Notes: a model not told the origin generated them from the letters alone. Counted from the stretch's first letter, positions 36,868-47,206 are shown. The stretch is DNA of 64,000 bases from Mycoplasmopsis sturni DSM 22021 (GCF_000701485.1 NZ_JNIZ01000003.1:1-64000); one strand, 5' to 3'. Made by a program: numbers and translations.

Positions 36868-37412
36868 TATTTATCTCCTTTTTTCTCAAATGGAACACCA
36901 ATTAATTCAAGTAAGGTTCTTGCTTCTTTATCGGTTTTTGCGGTAGTTACAACAAGGACATCAAGTCCTTTGATACGACGAATTTTGTCAAATTCAATTT
37001 CTGGGAAGATAATTTCTTCTTTAATTCCTAAGGCAAAGTTTCCTCTACCGTCGAATGCTTTAGGGTTTGCTCCTCTAAAGTCTCTAATACGTGGCATTGC
37101 CACATTAATTAATTTATCTAAGAAATCTCACATTCTGTCTCTACGAAGTGTAACTTTTCCACCCATAGGCATTCCTTCACGAAGTTTTCATGAAGCGTTT
37201 GATTTTTTAGCAACTGTTTGATATGGTTTTTGACCAGCAATTAAAGTAAGTTCATTTAAAACTTCTTCGATTGCTTTTGAGTTTGAAACTTCTTTACCAG
37301 CTGTCATGTTAAGCACAACTTTTTCAATTCTTGGAATCTCCATGCTTGAAGAGTAATTAAATTTTTCTTTTAAAGCAGGAACTGCTTTTTCTAAGTAAAC
37401 TTGCTTTAACAT
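36867..37412 (-). CDS. rplE: 50S ribosomal protein L5
   Basis: The 181-aa 5S rRNA-binding protein has [15 protein letters not shown] near residue 29 and the C-terminal [17 protein letters not shown] and [13 protein letters not shown] segments. One TGA is Trp. I chose the ATG at 37412, which has AAGGAAAT upstream and gives the usual length. Confidence 0.97.
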
Positions 37413-37413
37413 A

Positions 37414-37743
37414 TTAAATTTCCTTTTGAGTTTTTCTAACAACTCTTACTTTCTTTCCGTCTTTGTTGAGTTTGTATCCAAGTTTTGAATATTGTGCTGG
37501 TTTGTCTTTGGTTTCTTTTTTAACAAGATATGCTACGTTTGAAGCGTGAATTGGAGCTTCTTTATTAGTAATAGAACCATCTTGGTTTTGTTGTGTTGGT
37601 TTGTTGTGTTTGGTTACGATATTAAGATCTTTGATAATTACTTTGTTTTGTGCGTGTAATACTCTTTCGATTGTTCCAGTTTTACCTTTTTCTTTTCCTG
37701 CAATTACAATAACTTGGTCATTTTTCTTAAATTTAACTTTCAT
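37414..37743 (-). CDS. rplX: 50S ribosomal protein L24
   Basis: The 109-aa protein has the KOW motif [20 protein letters not shown] at residues 5-24, the L24 hallmark for 23S assembly initiation. Its stop lies 1 nt from the rplE start. Confidence 0.97.
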   Translation of the reverse strand: MKVKFKKNDQVIVIAGKEKGKTGTIERVLHAQNKVIIKDLNIVTKHNKPTQQNQDGSITNKEAPIHASNVAYLVKKETKDKPAQYSKLGYKLNKDGKKVRVVRKTQKEI

Positions 37744-37755
37744 TGTAACTCCTAA

Positions 37756-38121
37756 CTATAAAACCTCTGGAGCAAGAGAAACGATTTTTGGATATTTTTC
37801 ACGAATTTCACGTGCAACTGGTCCAAATACACGGGTTCCTCTTGGAGTTCCATCTTCTTTAAGTAATACAACAGCATTGTCATCAAAACGAATGTATGAT
37901 CCGTTTTCTCTTGTAATTCCGTAACGGCTTCTAACTACAACTGCTTTTACAACTTGACCTTGTTTTACCCCACCATTTGGAATGGCTTTTTTAACTGAAC
38001 ATACAACAACATCACCAATGTTTGCTGTTTTTTTCTTAGATCCACCTAAAATACGAATAACTCCGATTTCTTTTGCACCTGAGTTATCAGCAACATTTGC
38101 TCTTGAAAGCTCTAAAAGCAT
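37756..38121 (-). CDS. rplN: 50S ribosomal protein L14
   Basis: The 121-aa protein has [21 protein letters not shown] and the C-terminal [15 protein letters not shown] motif of L14, which contacts 16S rRNA at bridge B8. Its ATG overlaps the rpsQ stop (TAATG). Confidence 0.98.
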   Translation of the reverse strand: MLLELSRANVADNSGAKEIGVIRILGGSKKKTANIGDVVVCSVKKAIPNGGVKQGQVVKAVVVRSRYGITRENGSYIRFDDNAVVLLKEDGTPRGTRVFGPVAREIREKYPKIVSLAPEVL

Positions 38122-38384
38122 TATTTATCTCCTTGAGCAGCTTTGATTGACACAAGTCTAAAGTGTTTTGTTTTTGAAAGTGGTCTAGTTTCCATTATTA
38201 CAACTGTATCACCTAAGTTAGCTAATTGTTTGTCATCATGTACAGCAAAACGTTTGGTTGATTTGAAACGTTTTGAGTAAAGTGGGTGTTTTTTGTAAGT
38301 ATCAACAGCAACGATGATGGTTTTTGGGGTTTTGTGTGCTGAAACAACTGTTCCAACAAGGGTTTTTCTAGTGTTTCTTTCCAT
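38121..38384 (-). CDS. rpsQ: 30S ribosomal protein S17
   Basis: The 87-aa protein has the OB-fold pattern [19 protein letters not shown] and the signature [19 protein letters not shown]. It overlaps rplN and rpmC by one base at each end. Confidence 0.97.
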   Translation of the reverse strand: MERNTRKTLVGTVVSAHKTPKTIIVAVDTYKKHPLYSKRFKSTKRFAVHDDKQLANLGDTVVIMETRPLSKTKHFRLVSIKAAQGDK

Positions 38385-38575
38385 TATTTAGCTCCTTTAG
38401 CATTAAGTGCTGTAAGTGCTCTAGCAATATCTTTTTTAATTACGTTAATTTTGTGGCTTTGATCTAAATTACCTGTAGTATTTTGAAATCTTAAGGTTCA
38501 AAGTTCTGCTTTAAGATCAGTTACTAAGCTTTGAAGTTCTTCAACACTTTTATTTAATAAATCTTTGTATTGCAT
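38384..38575 (-). CDS. rpmC: 50S ribosomal protein L29
   Basis: The 63-aa helical protein begins [18 protein letters not shown] and has the L29 [16 protein letters not shown] segment; L29 lies near the peptide exit tunnel. One TGA or TGG region is Trp in LWTLRF. Its ATG overlaps the rplP stop by one base. Confidence 0.94.
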
Positions 38576-39000
38576 TATTTATCCCCTTCTTGTGTTCTAG
38601 TAATAATTTTTCATTTAACAGGTAATTTGTGTCCAGCTAATCTTAAAGCATCACGAGCTACTTCTTCACTAACTCCTGAAACTTCGAACATAACAGTATT
38701 AACTTTAACAGCGGTGTATCATTTTTCAGGCGCTCCCTTACCAGATCCCATACGAACTCCAATAGGTTTAGAAGTTTTTGCAAAGTGTGGGAAGATTCTG
38801 ATAATAACTTGCCCTTCACGACCCATTCTACGAGTTGCAGCAATACGAGCACTTTCAATTTGACGTGCATCAACTCATGCTGATGTAACAGCTTGAAGTC
38901 CGTATTCTCCAAAAGCAACTGTATTTCCTTTAGTAGCTTTACGTTTGTCGTGTTTTACTAAAAATGGTTTTCTATATTTAGTTCTTTTTGGTTGAAGCAT
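38575..39000 (-). CDS. rplP: 50S ribosomal protein L16
   Basis: The 141-aa protein starts [13 protein letters not shown] and has [16 protein letters not shown] and [14 protein letters not shown], the L16 signature near the A-site. Three TGA codons are Trp. The 5' end overlaps the 3' end of rpsC by 23 nt, the largest overlap in this operon. Confidence 0.97.
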
Positions 39001-39649
39001 CTTTATCTCCTTCCAAAATTTCACCTAGTGAAACTCAAACTTTAACACCGATAGCACCATATGTTGTTCTAGCTGTTGCTGTTGCATAATCAACGTCTTG
39101 TCTTAAGGTGTGAAGTTTCATTTCACCTTCTGAGTACCCTTCGGTACGAGCCATATCAACTCCGTTTAAACGACCTGAAACAGCTGTTTTAATTCCTTTT
39201 GCTCCATTACGCATTGCGCTACGGATAGCAATTTTTTGAGCTGAACGGAAGCTTTCACGGTTTTCTAATTTTTGAGCGATCATTTCAGCAAGTAATCTTG
39301 CGTTAAGATCTGGATTTTTAAGTTCAATAACTTGTAAATTTAAATCAAGGTTTTTGTTTTTTAAGAATTTTTTAAGTTTTAATGTTAATTCTTGGATGTT
39401 TTTTCCTTCGCTTCCAAGTACAACAGCAGGTTTTGCTGTGTAAAGGTAAACGGTTACTTTGTTATTTTGGTTTCTTCTAACATTTACTTTTCCAAGTTGG
39501 TATTCACGTACTACTTTATCAAAGAATTTGTAGATTTTAGCATCTTCAACTAAACGGCTTCCAAAATCTGCTTTATCAGCAAATCATGTTGAGTTATGGT
39601 TTTTTGTAATTCCATAACGGAATCCATTTGGATTAACCTTTTGTCCCAT
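38978..39649 (-). CDS. rpsC: 30S ribosomal protein S3
   Basis: The 223-aa protein has the N-terminal [14 protein letters not shown], a KH domain with [13 protein letters not shown] near residue 78 and the C-terminal [14 protein letters not shown]-type end. It forms the mRNA entry site. It ends KDASTKKN, extending into the start of rplP. Confidence 0.97.
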
Positions 39650-39990
39650 TAGTTTCTCTCCTCTAAAGTAATTGATAAGTTTGATGTACGTTTAAAAATT
39701 GAATAAGCTCTTCCTTGGCTTCTTGGTTGGAATCTTTTAAGTGTTGGACCTTCATTAACATAAACTTCTTTAACGAATAATTTAGATGCGTCCATTGAAT
39801 GGTTGTTTGTTGCATTAGCAATGGCTGAGTTAAGTAATTTTAAGAAAATTGGAGCAGATTTTTTAGAAGTATTGTGAAGAATAGCAATCGCTGTAGCGAC
39901 ATCTTTTCCACGGAATAAGTTAGCAACAAGTTTAGCTTTTGAAACGCTTACTCTTTGCATTTTAACGTGTGCTTTTGCTTGTTGAGCCAT
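39649..39990 (-). CDS. rplV: 50S ribosomal protein L22
   Basis: The 113-aa protein has [22 protein letters not shown] and the C-terminal [20 protein letters not shown] hairpin region that lines the exit tunnel. Start and stop overlap both neighbours by one base. Confidence 0.97.
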   Translation of the reverse strand: MAQQAKAHVKMQRVSVSKAKLVANLFRGKDVATAIAILHNTSKKSAPIFLKLLNSAIANATNNHSMDASKLFVKEVYVNEGPTLKRFQPRSQGRAYSIFKRTSNLSITLEERN

Positions 39991-40268
39991 TATTTTTTCT
40001 TCCCTTTGTCAGCACCATGTCCGCTAAATGTACGTGTAGGTGAGAATTCTCCAAGTTTGTGTCCAACCATATCGTCGGTTACATACACTTCATTAAATAC
40101 TTTACCATTGTGAACTGCAAATGTTAATCCAACAAAACTTGGGAAGATAGTTGAACGTCTTGATCAAGTTTTAATTGGTTTTTTAGGTGCTTTACCTTCA
40201 ACGATAGCATCAACTTTTTTAAGTAAATGTTCGTCTGCAAATGGACCTTTTTTAAGACTACGAGCCAT
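39990..40268 (-). CDS. rpsS: 30S ribosomal protein S19
   Basis: The 92-aa protein starts [16 protein letters not shown] and has [19 protein letters not shown]-type C-terminus, typical of S19 in the 30S head. Confidence 0.97.
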
Positions 40269-41113
40269 TATTTAGCATCCTTTCTTCTTCTGATAATAAG
40301 TTTATTTGAAGATTTTTTAGTTTTTCTAGTTTTAACACCAAGAGCTTTTTTACCTCAAGGAGTAAGAGGAGCTTTACGACCAACAGGTTGTTTTCCTTCC
40401 CCTCCCCCGTGTGGGTGGTCTACAGGGTTCATAACTGAACCACGAACAGTAGGTCTAATTCCTTTGTGTCTGTTAATTCCGGCTTTCCCAACATTAACAA
40501 GTAAGTGTTCTTCGTTTCCTACGAAACCAATTGTAGCACGACAACGAGCTAAAATACGACGTGTTTCACCTGATTTAAGTCTTAAAACAACGTATTTTCC
40601 GTCTTCGTCTTTACCAAGAATTTGTGCAGATGTTCCAGCTGAACGAGCAATAACTGCTCCTCCACCAGGTTGCATTTCAATGTTGTGTACAAATGTACCT
40701 TCAGGAATATTAGCAAGTGGTAAAGCATTACCAACGATAATATCTACATTTTCTCCTGAAATAACTGTTTGTCCTAATTTAATTCCTTTAGGAGCAATGA
40801 TGTATCTTTTTTCCCCATCAGCATATGCTAATAAACAAATGTTTGCTGATCTATTTGGATCATATTCAATTGTTTTAACAATAGCAGGGATATTATCTTT
40901 ATTACGTTTAAAGTCTACAAGACGGTAGAATCTTTTAACACGTCCCCCGTGATGTCTAACAGTAATTTTACCTTGGTTGTTTCTACCAGCACTGTTTTTT
41001 AAAATCACAAGTAATGATTTTTCAGGTCTGTGACCAGATAAATTCTGTCTAAAATCAAGAGTTGACATGTTTCTTCTACCATTAGTAGTTGGCTTAAATT
41101 TTTTAATAGCCAT
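40268..41113 (-). CDS. rplB: 50S ribosomal protein L2
   Basis: The 281-aa protein has the peptidyl-transferase-centre signature [21 protein letters not shown], including the conserved His in DHPHGGGEG (near residue 229). One TGA is Trp just before the C-terminal basic tail. The start has AAGGAGAAG upstream. Confidence 0.98.
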
Positions 41114-41237
41114 GTCTTCTCCTTTGCTTAAAAATAGTTGCGGATCTGTCTTTTAAGCAAGCTATATTTCCGCGTATCTTTAATATAAATGAATTTAATA
41201 ATATAAGTTTAAATAATCAAAAGTATTGAGCGAGAAA
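41114..41237 (-). other. 124-nt gap inside the ribosomal protein operon (rplW to rplB)
   Basis: This is the only long spacer in an operon otherwise packed with overlaps or gaps under 35 nt. On the minus strand it holds a GCGGA/TCCGC stem with a loop of about 24 nt (near 41126-41159) and TATATT -10-like hexamers upstream of it. It could be an internal promoter, processing site or leader for rplB. No gene is seen. Confidence 0.45.
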
Positions 41238-41687
41238 TTATTCTCCACCACCAACTTTTCTATGTGTTGTTGTTTTTGTTGAAGTTGTTGAAGCTTTGGT
41301 TGCTTTTTGTTTTTTAGCAGCAAGTTTAGCTGCGATTTTGCTTTCAGCTTCTTTGGCTTTAGCTTTTGATGCAGCTTGGTCTTTAGATTCTTCACTTTGA
41401 ACTTTTTCTTCTGGGAATAATCTAATTTCTTGACCTGGTGCTACTTTAACAATAGCTTTTTTGTATCTGTTGGTAAATCCGTGGAAACGTCCTACGTTTT
41501 TAGCTTTTTTCTCAACTTTAATAGTGTTAACTCTAACTACATCAACTTTGAAAATAAATTCAATAGCGTTAGCAATTTGATATTTGTTTGCATGGTAATC
41601 AACTTTAAATGTATAAACACCGTCGTTCATTTGACCGTAGGTTTTTTCTGTTAACACAGGAGCTTTAATAACTTGTGTAAGTTCCAT
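41238..41687 (-). CDS. rplW: 50S ribosomal protein L23 with C-terminal Lys/Ala-rich extension
   Basis: The first 98 or so residues are standard L23 (APVLTEKTYGQMNDGVYTF, IEFIFKVDVVRVNTI), the docking site for trigger factor and SRP at the tunnel exit. About 50 more residues form a charged low-complexity tail rich in Lys, Ala and Glu, then Thr/Ser. The tail makes the protein 149 aa against about 95-100 in most bacteria. Its role is unknown. Confidence 0.95.
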   Translation of the reverse strand: MELTQVIKAPVLTEKTYGQMNDGVYTFKVDYHANKYQIANAIEFIFKVDVVRVNTIKVEKKAKNVGRFHGFTNRYKKAIVKVAPGQEIRLFPEEKVQSEESKDQAASKAKAKEAESKIAAKLAAKKQKATKASTTSTKTTTHRKVGGGE

Positions 41688-42337
41688 TATTTAGCCTTCC
41701 CTTCTAAAATTGCTAAGCTTGCTTGTGAAAGAATCATCACATCAGCTTTAATAAGTGCTTCAACACTAAGTGAGTTAGCTTTTGAAGTTTCAACATAAGG
41801 TAAGTTACCTGCTGATTTGAACACTGTCGCATCTTCAGTTACGATAAGAACGTGTTTTAAGTGAGTTACTTTAAGTTCTTCAAGTTTAGCAACTAATGCT
41901 TTTGTTGAGATTTTCTCAAGTTGAAGATCTTCAATTACAACAGCTTTATCATTAGCAAGTAAAGTAAGAGCTGAAACAAAAGCGTTGTATCTAACTTTTT
42001 TATTAACTTTAAGTGAGTAGTTCTTTTCTGATTGAGGACCAAATGCTCTACCACCACCTACTCAAATAGGTGAACGCATAGAACTATGTCTTGCACGTCC
42101 AGTTCCTTTTTGTCTTCAAGGTTTTTTCCCTGAACCAGAAACTTCAGCACGGTTTTTAACTTGGTGAGTTCCTTGACGACGTGAAGCACGGTCTGATAAA
42201 ATAGTATCAAAAATTGCTTGTTCGTAGATTTTAGCACTTGCGAAAAGGTTTTCAGGTAATTTAGCTTCAAAAGCAACTTTATCTACTTGTTTGTCTTTAG
42301 CAACAGTTACTTTTGCCGTTTCTTTGCTTTGAGCCAT
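41687..42337 (-). CDS. rplD: 50S ribosomal protein L4
   Basis: The 216-aa protein has [20 protein letters not shown] and [19 protein letters not shown], the L4 signature in the exit tunnel loop. In some bacteria L4 represses the S10 operon through its leader. Two TGA codons are Trp. A 20-residue N-terminal extension is present. The start is 2 nt past rplC. Confidence 0.97.
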
Positions 42338-42339
42338 AA

Positions 42340-43134
42340 TTATTGATCTCCTTCTTTTTCTTCAGCTTCTTTAATTAATTGTGCAAGTTCGCTTGAGTGC
42401 ATTCCAACAGTAACTTCGATGTGGTATTTTTTAGCTTTTTCAACAAGCTCATTCATTAACATAACTTCTTTTACATCAACAAGTTTTGTTGCTTCGCGAT
42501 TTGGAAGTCCTTTAACTGCTTGTTTAACAACAACAAGTGATTTTTTAGGTCCTGGAATTGAACCTTTAATAAGTAATAAATTGTTTACAGTATCAACTTT
42601 AACAATTTCTAAGTTTTGGACTGTAGTTTTCACGTTTCCAAGGTGACCAGGCATTGTCATACCTTTGTAAACACGGTTACCTGAGATATCCCCAAGTGAT
42701 CCGGTTTGTCTTACAGGTTGGCTACCTCCACCTCCCCCGTGAGATTTAGGTCCAATGTGTTGGTTGTGTCTTTTGATTGTTCCAGCAAATCCTTTTCCTT
42801 TTGAAGTCCCTGTAATATCAACAAGTTCTCCTGCTTTAAAAATATCAACTGAAACAGTTTGACCAAGTTCGTATCCAGTCATGTTACGAACTTCTTTTAC
42901 GTAGCGCTTAGGTGTTGTGTTTGCTTGTTTGAATTGTCCAGCAACAGGTTTAGTTGTTCTTGAAGCTTTCTTTTCAACAGTAGCAAGTTGTAAAGCAACA
43001 TAACCGTTTTTCTCTTCGGTAAGTACTTTTGACACAACATTTGGTTGAACTTCGACTACTGTTACAGGTACTACGTATCCTGCATCAGTGTAAATCTGGG
43101 TCATTCCAACTTTACGTCCTAAGATTCCTTTCAT
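42340..43134 (-). CDS. rplC: 50S ribosomal protein L3
   Basis: The 264-aa protein has [19 protein letters not shown] and the central [18 protein letters not shown] loop that reaches towards the peptidyl-transferase centre. A C-terminal extension of about 45 residues ([17 protein letters not shown] onward) exceeds the usual 209 aa. AAGGAGAAA precedes the ATG. Confidence 0.97.
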   Translation of the reverse strand: MKGILGRKVGMTQIYTDAGYVVPVTVVEVQPNVVSKVLTEEKNGYVALQLATVEKKASRTTKPVAGQFKQANTTPKRYVKEVRNMTGYELGQTVSVDIFKAGELVDITGTSKGKGFAGTIKRHNQHIGPKSHGGGGGSQPVRQTGSLGDISGNRVYKGMTMPGHLGNVKTTVQNLEIVKVDTVNNLLLIKGSIPGPKKSLVVVKQAVKGLPNREATKLVDVKEVMLMNELVEKAKKYHIEVTVGMHSSELAQLIKEAEEKEGDQ

Positions 43135-43168
43135 AATTTCTCCTTAAAATGTTTAAAAGTATTAAGTG

Positions 43169-43474
43169 TTATTTAATTTTAACTTGAACAGCAACTCCGT
43201 GAGGAAGTTCAAGTCTATCAAGTTTATCTTTAAAAGCACTTGATGGCTCAGTGATTACAAGTAATCTTTGGTGAGTTCTGCTTTCAAATTGCTCACGAGA
43301 CTTTTTGTTTACGTGCACTGATCTTAAGATAGTGATTTCGTCTCTTTTAACTGGCAATGGAATTGGTCCACTTACTTTTGACTTAGTAGCAACAGCAACT
43401 TCGTAAACTTTTTTAGCTGCTTCATCCACTAAAGTGTGGTCAAATCCTTTAACCTTGATTTGTAATTTGCTCAT
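43169..43474 (-). CDS. rpsJ: 30S ribosomal protein S10
   Basis: The 101-aa first gene of the operon has the S10 signature [21 protein letters not shown] and the [15 protein letters not shown]-like end. The ATG at 43474 has AAAGGAGAC upstream. It follows a structured leader. Confidence 0.97.
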   Translation of the reverse strand: MSKLQIKVKGFDHTLVDEAAKKVYEVAVATKSKVSGPIPLPVKRDEITILRSVHVNKKSREQFESRTHQRLLVITEPSSAFKDKLDRLELPHGVAVQVKIK

Positions 43475-43620
43475 GTTGTCTCCTTTGTTCAATGTTTTGA
43501 AACCTAACTCCCTATAAAAACCTAACTTGTTCTTGACAACGATAGCAAGTTAGCAACCTTATAGTTCATCGTTATAGTTGCTTATTTATTATAAAGGTAA
43601 ACTAAAAAAACGGAAACAAA
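43475..43620 (-). promoter_or_regulatory. S10 operon promoter and structured leader
   Basis: On the minus strand TATAAT (43588-43593) starts a leader of about 105 nt. It can form AGCAAC/GTTGCT (around 43551-43583) and then CTAACTTG/CAAGTTAG (43546-43553 with 43522-43529), the second followed by GGTTTTTATAGGG, which looks like a weak intrinsic terminator. The arms overlap at GTTGCTAAC, so the two stems could compete. This is consistent with attenuation, for example by a ribosomal protein, but no factor is shown by sequence. Confidence 0.5.
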
Positions 43621-43720
43621 TAATTAAACTTTTTTTAAATAACCTCATATTTTGGTGTATCGACCACGTGATTCAATTTAAGAATCATGAATGTTCACAA
43701 AAAGAACAACATAAAGAGTA

Positions 43721-43752
43721 AGAAAAAATGTTTGCCTTTGCAAACATTTTTC
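43721..43752 (-). terminator. trxA terminator
   Basis: AAAAATGTTTGC/GCAAACATTTTT with a 4-nt loop and a T run on the minus strand lies 4 nt past the trxA stop. It could act on both strands. Confidence 0.9.
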
Positions 43753-43755
43753 ATT

Positions 43756-44091
43756 TTATAGTTTCTTTTCAATTCACTCAGTTAAAACTTGATCTGGAAT
43801 ATATTCATATCCTTTTTCAACAATTTCTGTTCCTTTTAAAAGCATTAATGTAGGTGCTTTAAGGACTTCTCATTTAGTATTTGGGTTTCTAAATAATTGA
43901 GCTTCTTCAGCATCAACTTCTAAAAATTGAATTTTTGAATTTCCACTATATTTTTCGTCAAGTTTTTTAACAACTGGCATCATCATTTTGCAATCACCAC
44001 ATCAGGTAACTGTAAACATAACAAACATAAGTTGATCTTCAGGGTTTTGTGAAATTAATTTTTCAGCATCTTTTCAAGGTAATTTAATCAT
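43756..44091 (-). CDS. Thioredoxin-family protein with WCGDCK active site
   Basis: The 111-aa protein has the thioredoxin fold: the active site WCGDCK (near residues 31-36) and the cis-Pro loop KAPTLMLLKG. The classical motif is WCGPC; Asp in place of Pro should change the redox potential. Several TGA codons, including that of the active-site Trp, are read as Trp. The ATG overlaps the stop of the upstream membrane-protein gene (TAATG). Confidence 0.88.
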
Positions 44092-45344
44092 TATTTTTTA
44101 TCCTTTCCTATCGGAGACAATAAATCTAGTTGCTTTCCTATATCAAAGACCTCAGGTTCTTGAACTTTTGGTTCTTCTGAAGCTTCTTTTTTGATATCAG
44201 GTTGAGTATCCTTGATAATTGTGTCTTCTTTTTCCTTAATACTAATTGTATCTAAATTTTCATCTTTTGAAATAAAAATAACATTTTCGCTATTATTTTG
44301 GACTTTTTCTGCGTTTTTTTCTAAAACCACACTATTAAGTATCGGTTTTGTTATCATTTGCTTAGTAGGTAAATCTTCTTGGGGAGCTTGAATTTTTTCT
44401 TTTTCCTCAGTTGGAATTTTAAGAATTTTGTCAACCTCTTCTTGGCTAATAAGACAATTCAAAATTTGTTTTTCTAGTTTCTTTAATGAACGATCGTGAT
44501 AGTTAAGATTATAAAAACGAGCAGCAGCAAAAAGGAAATTAATATAAAAAATAGTATTTTCACTAAAAATTAAAAGCGAATTATTACTCTTGAGTTTTTG
44601 CTGATATTCTACTAAAGTTAATTTTTTTAGTTTTAAAATTGGTCTGCTAAAAGAATTAAGAAAATAGAAATTGAAAAAAGCTACAAAAGGCATTAAGCAA
44701 AGGATAACAATTGGAAGCGAGCTTGTAAAGCCGGCTAAATACAATACATTTAATATAGTATCAATTAAAAAACCTGTATGAGCAAATGAATAAACAGAGG
44801 GTTTCAAAAGTGCTGTATGCCCCCAAAATTGATTTTTGAAAAATAAATCAATTGTTTGAGAGCTTAAAATTTCATCGGAATGATTTACATAATATAAGAT
44901 TAAATGATCGATTAAAACACTCATTAAAAAAGTTGTAAAAAGTAATCATTCTATTTGCCTTTTAACAATGGTTCACGATACTTTATTAAAACGATTAAAT
45001 CAAGCAAAACTAGAAGTTTTCATTTTCTTAGACCCAAGCGATAAACAAAGTCCAAATAAGATAAAAATAGGTAAAATAAAGGCTACATTCCCCATTAAAA
45101 CATTAATGGTGTACTTATAAACAATAGCTAATCAAGTAGGCAAGATATCAATGGCAGCTCAAATACTTCAAGACAAAATAATTAACGATAAAAAGAGATA
45201 AAGCAATCTTAGAAAAATTTGTTTTTTAGTTATTTTAGAAATTTCCAGTTCAGATTGTTCGATGTATTTAAAATTAAAATAATTATAAAGTTGATGCTTA
45301 GAATATTTTTCAAAAGTTTGGTTAGTTGTTTTTTGTTTGTTCAT
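44091..45344 (-). CDS. Four-helix membrane protein with acidic cytosolic tail, resembling an FtsK/SpoIIIE N-terminus without the motor
   Basis: The 417-aa protein has about four hydrophobic segments in the first 270 residues (for example MGNVAFILPIFILFGLCLSLG), with a basic loop SKKMKTSS and an extracytosolic loop. The last 140 residues are hydrophilic and Glu/Lys-rich, ending LDLLSPIGKDKK. Topology recalls the FtsK membrane anchor and linker, but no P-loop or gamma domain follows. Several TGA codons are Trp. The start overlaps the end of the RNase J-like gene by 23 nt, and trxA follows with TAATG overlap. Function unknown. Confidence 0.75.
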
Positions 45345-46989
45345 GAATTAAACCTAGAACCACCATTGGGTCTTTATCTGTAACTTTAAAAATTTTTTTC
45401 CGAATTGTTTTTCTAAGTTTTTCATTAACTTCACGCATATTAGCAAAGTCTTTTGTTTTAAGTGTCTCAATAATTACACGTTTAATTAAATCAGCAATTT
45501 CAGCTTCATCCATCGGATCAATTACTCCACAAAATTCAATGTGTAATTTTCCGACGATTTTTTTGGTTTTACTTGAATAACGGCCATTAATTAAAACAAC
45601 ACCTTCACGACCTAAAGCTTCACGTTCAGCAATAACTTCGCTTGAGATATCACCAATCCCAAAACCATCAATAATCGTGTCTCCTACTTCAGCTATTTTG
45701 CCGTTTTGGCTAAATAACTTATCATCAATAAAGTGCGCTATTTTTCCATTCATTAAAATAAGTGTTTTGGTATGTTTTGAAAGATCTGCATCATTATTGA
45801 TTAAATTAGCAACATCGACCAAATAACGATATAGACCTTGTGCTGGAATGAAGTATTTAGGTTTTAAAACCTTAACAAGCTCCATTAAATCCTCCCTTGT
45901 TGGGTGATGCTTATAAAAAACACCTTCACTTATATCTACAATTTTGGGAGTAATCTTGGCAATTAAATCTAATGTCGCAGCTGCATATGACTCCAAACCA
46001 TTAATTGGAGCGGCCAACATAATAACCGTGTCTTTAGGTTTGATTTTTAAATAAACGTCTTTCTTAGTTACAATTCTTACAAATCTTAAAAAGAGTCTCT
46101 CTAATGATCCGGTTACTAAAATAACAGCATTTTTATGCTTGTTTAAATCACGGTAATCAATCATTTGAGGTAATTTAAAATTTGGAGTAGTTTTAGCAAT
46201 TAAACTTAATAATTGTCCATACGTTTTGCCGTATGCACATACTGGTCGATTGTTTAAAATTGCTTGCTTTAAAATTTGTTGAAGCATAACCATATCTTCA
46301 TAATAAGCTCCGACAATAATTCTTTCTTCTTGTGGTGTATCTTTAAAAATATCTAAAATATGTTTTGGCAATTCTAAACGATCAATAGCACGACCTTGAG
46401 CATTACTTTTTCCTGCATCCACAATTAAAGCATTAATTCGGCTGCCTCTTAAGTTTTGAGCAAGTTTTTTATAGTCTAAACTTCCATAATATCCCAAGTT
46501 ACCTTCAACAAAATTAAACATAAATAAATATGAACCACTTGGGGTTTGAAAATTATAGCCAAGCGATTCAGGTAAGGTTCCAGCAAGAGGAATTGGATGA
46601 ACCGTTAAACTACCAAATGAAATAGGCTTATTAATAACTTCAATAGAATACATGCTTGATTCAATTTTGTATTTTTTTAGACGTTCTGCAATAATGAATT
46701 TATTAAAAGATGAAGCATAAATTTTAATACCAGGAATAGCCATTACAAGTCATGGTAAGGCACTAAAACTTTCGTTTTTAACATCGGTAATAAAAATTCC
46801 TTTAACTCTTTTTTTGTGCTTAGACAAATAACTAAAATTAGGAATAAGAGTATCAACTCCATTATTAGAATTAATTGGAACTTTAACTCCTGAATTGATG
46901 ATAAAAATATTATCATTGTGCTCTAAAACATAACAATTTTTACCATTTTCATCCTGCCCCCCAAGGGCAAAAATATTAATTTGATCCAT
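45322..46989 (-). CDS. RNase J-family protein with lost catalytic metal ligands
   Basis: The 555-aa protein follows RNase J over its whole length: N-terminal FALGGQDENGKN, beta-CASP segment ERIIVGAYYEDMVMLQQIL, APINGLESYAAAT, PKYFIPAQGLYR and the C-terminal domain. The metal-binding HGHEDHIG motif is DVKNESFS (residues 69-76), the later ligand His in PIHGEYR is Gln (PAQGLYR), and TGDFKFD is MFNFVEG. It is therefore probably not a nuclease and may be a structural RNase J2-like subunit. An in-frame TGA is Trp. A GAGGAG motif precedes the ATG. Confidence 0.88.
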
Positions 46990-47052
46990 AAAATCTCCTC
47001 TAAAAAATTATTGTGTGAAAAATAAGTTTTTTTAAAATAAAAAGTTATTTTA

Positions 47053-47061
47053 ATTATAGCA
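47053..47061 (-). promoter_or_regulatory. Extended -10 promoter of the RNase J-like operon
   Basis: On the minus strand TGC-TATAAT lies about 64 nt upstream of the ATG. There is no clear -35. Confidence 0.55.
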
Positions 47062-47144
47062 AAAAGGTATCGATTTTAAAGTTAGACAGTTCTTTTAATT
47101 CGATAAATTAGACCTTAAAAAATTCTTTTACTTTGCACTATCTT

Positions 47145-47153
47145 TGGTATAAT
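47145..47153 (+). promoter_or_regulatory. Extended -10 promoter of rpmB
   Basis: TGG-TATAAT lies 53 nt before the rpmB ATG, and AAAGGAAA is the ribosome binding site. The -35 region is weak. Confidence 0.6.
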
Positions 47154-47206
47154 AAACATACTTATTTAACTTAATATAATTAGCTAATTAATAGAAAGGA
47201 AAAGTC

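Noticed and set aside
38658-38918. 86-aa minus-strand frame
   Set aside because: Out-of-frame reading within rplP, whose correct frame gives a full L16.
40227-40928. 233-aa plus-strand frame opposite rplB
   Set aside because: Antisense shadow of rplB; codon pattern and protein are not plausible.
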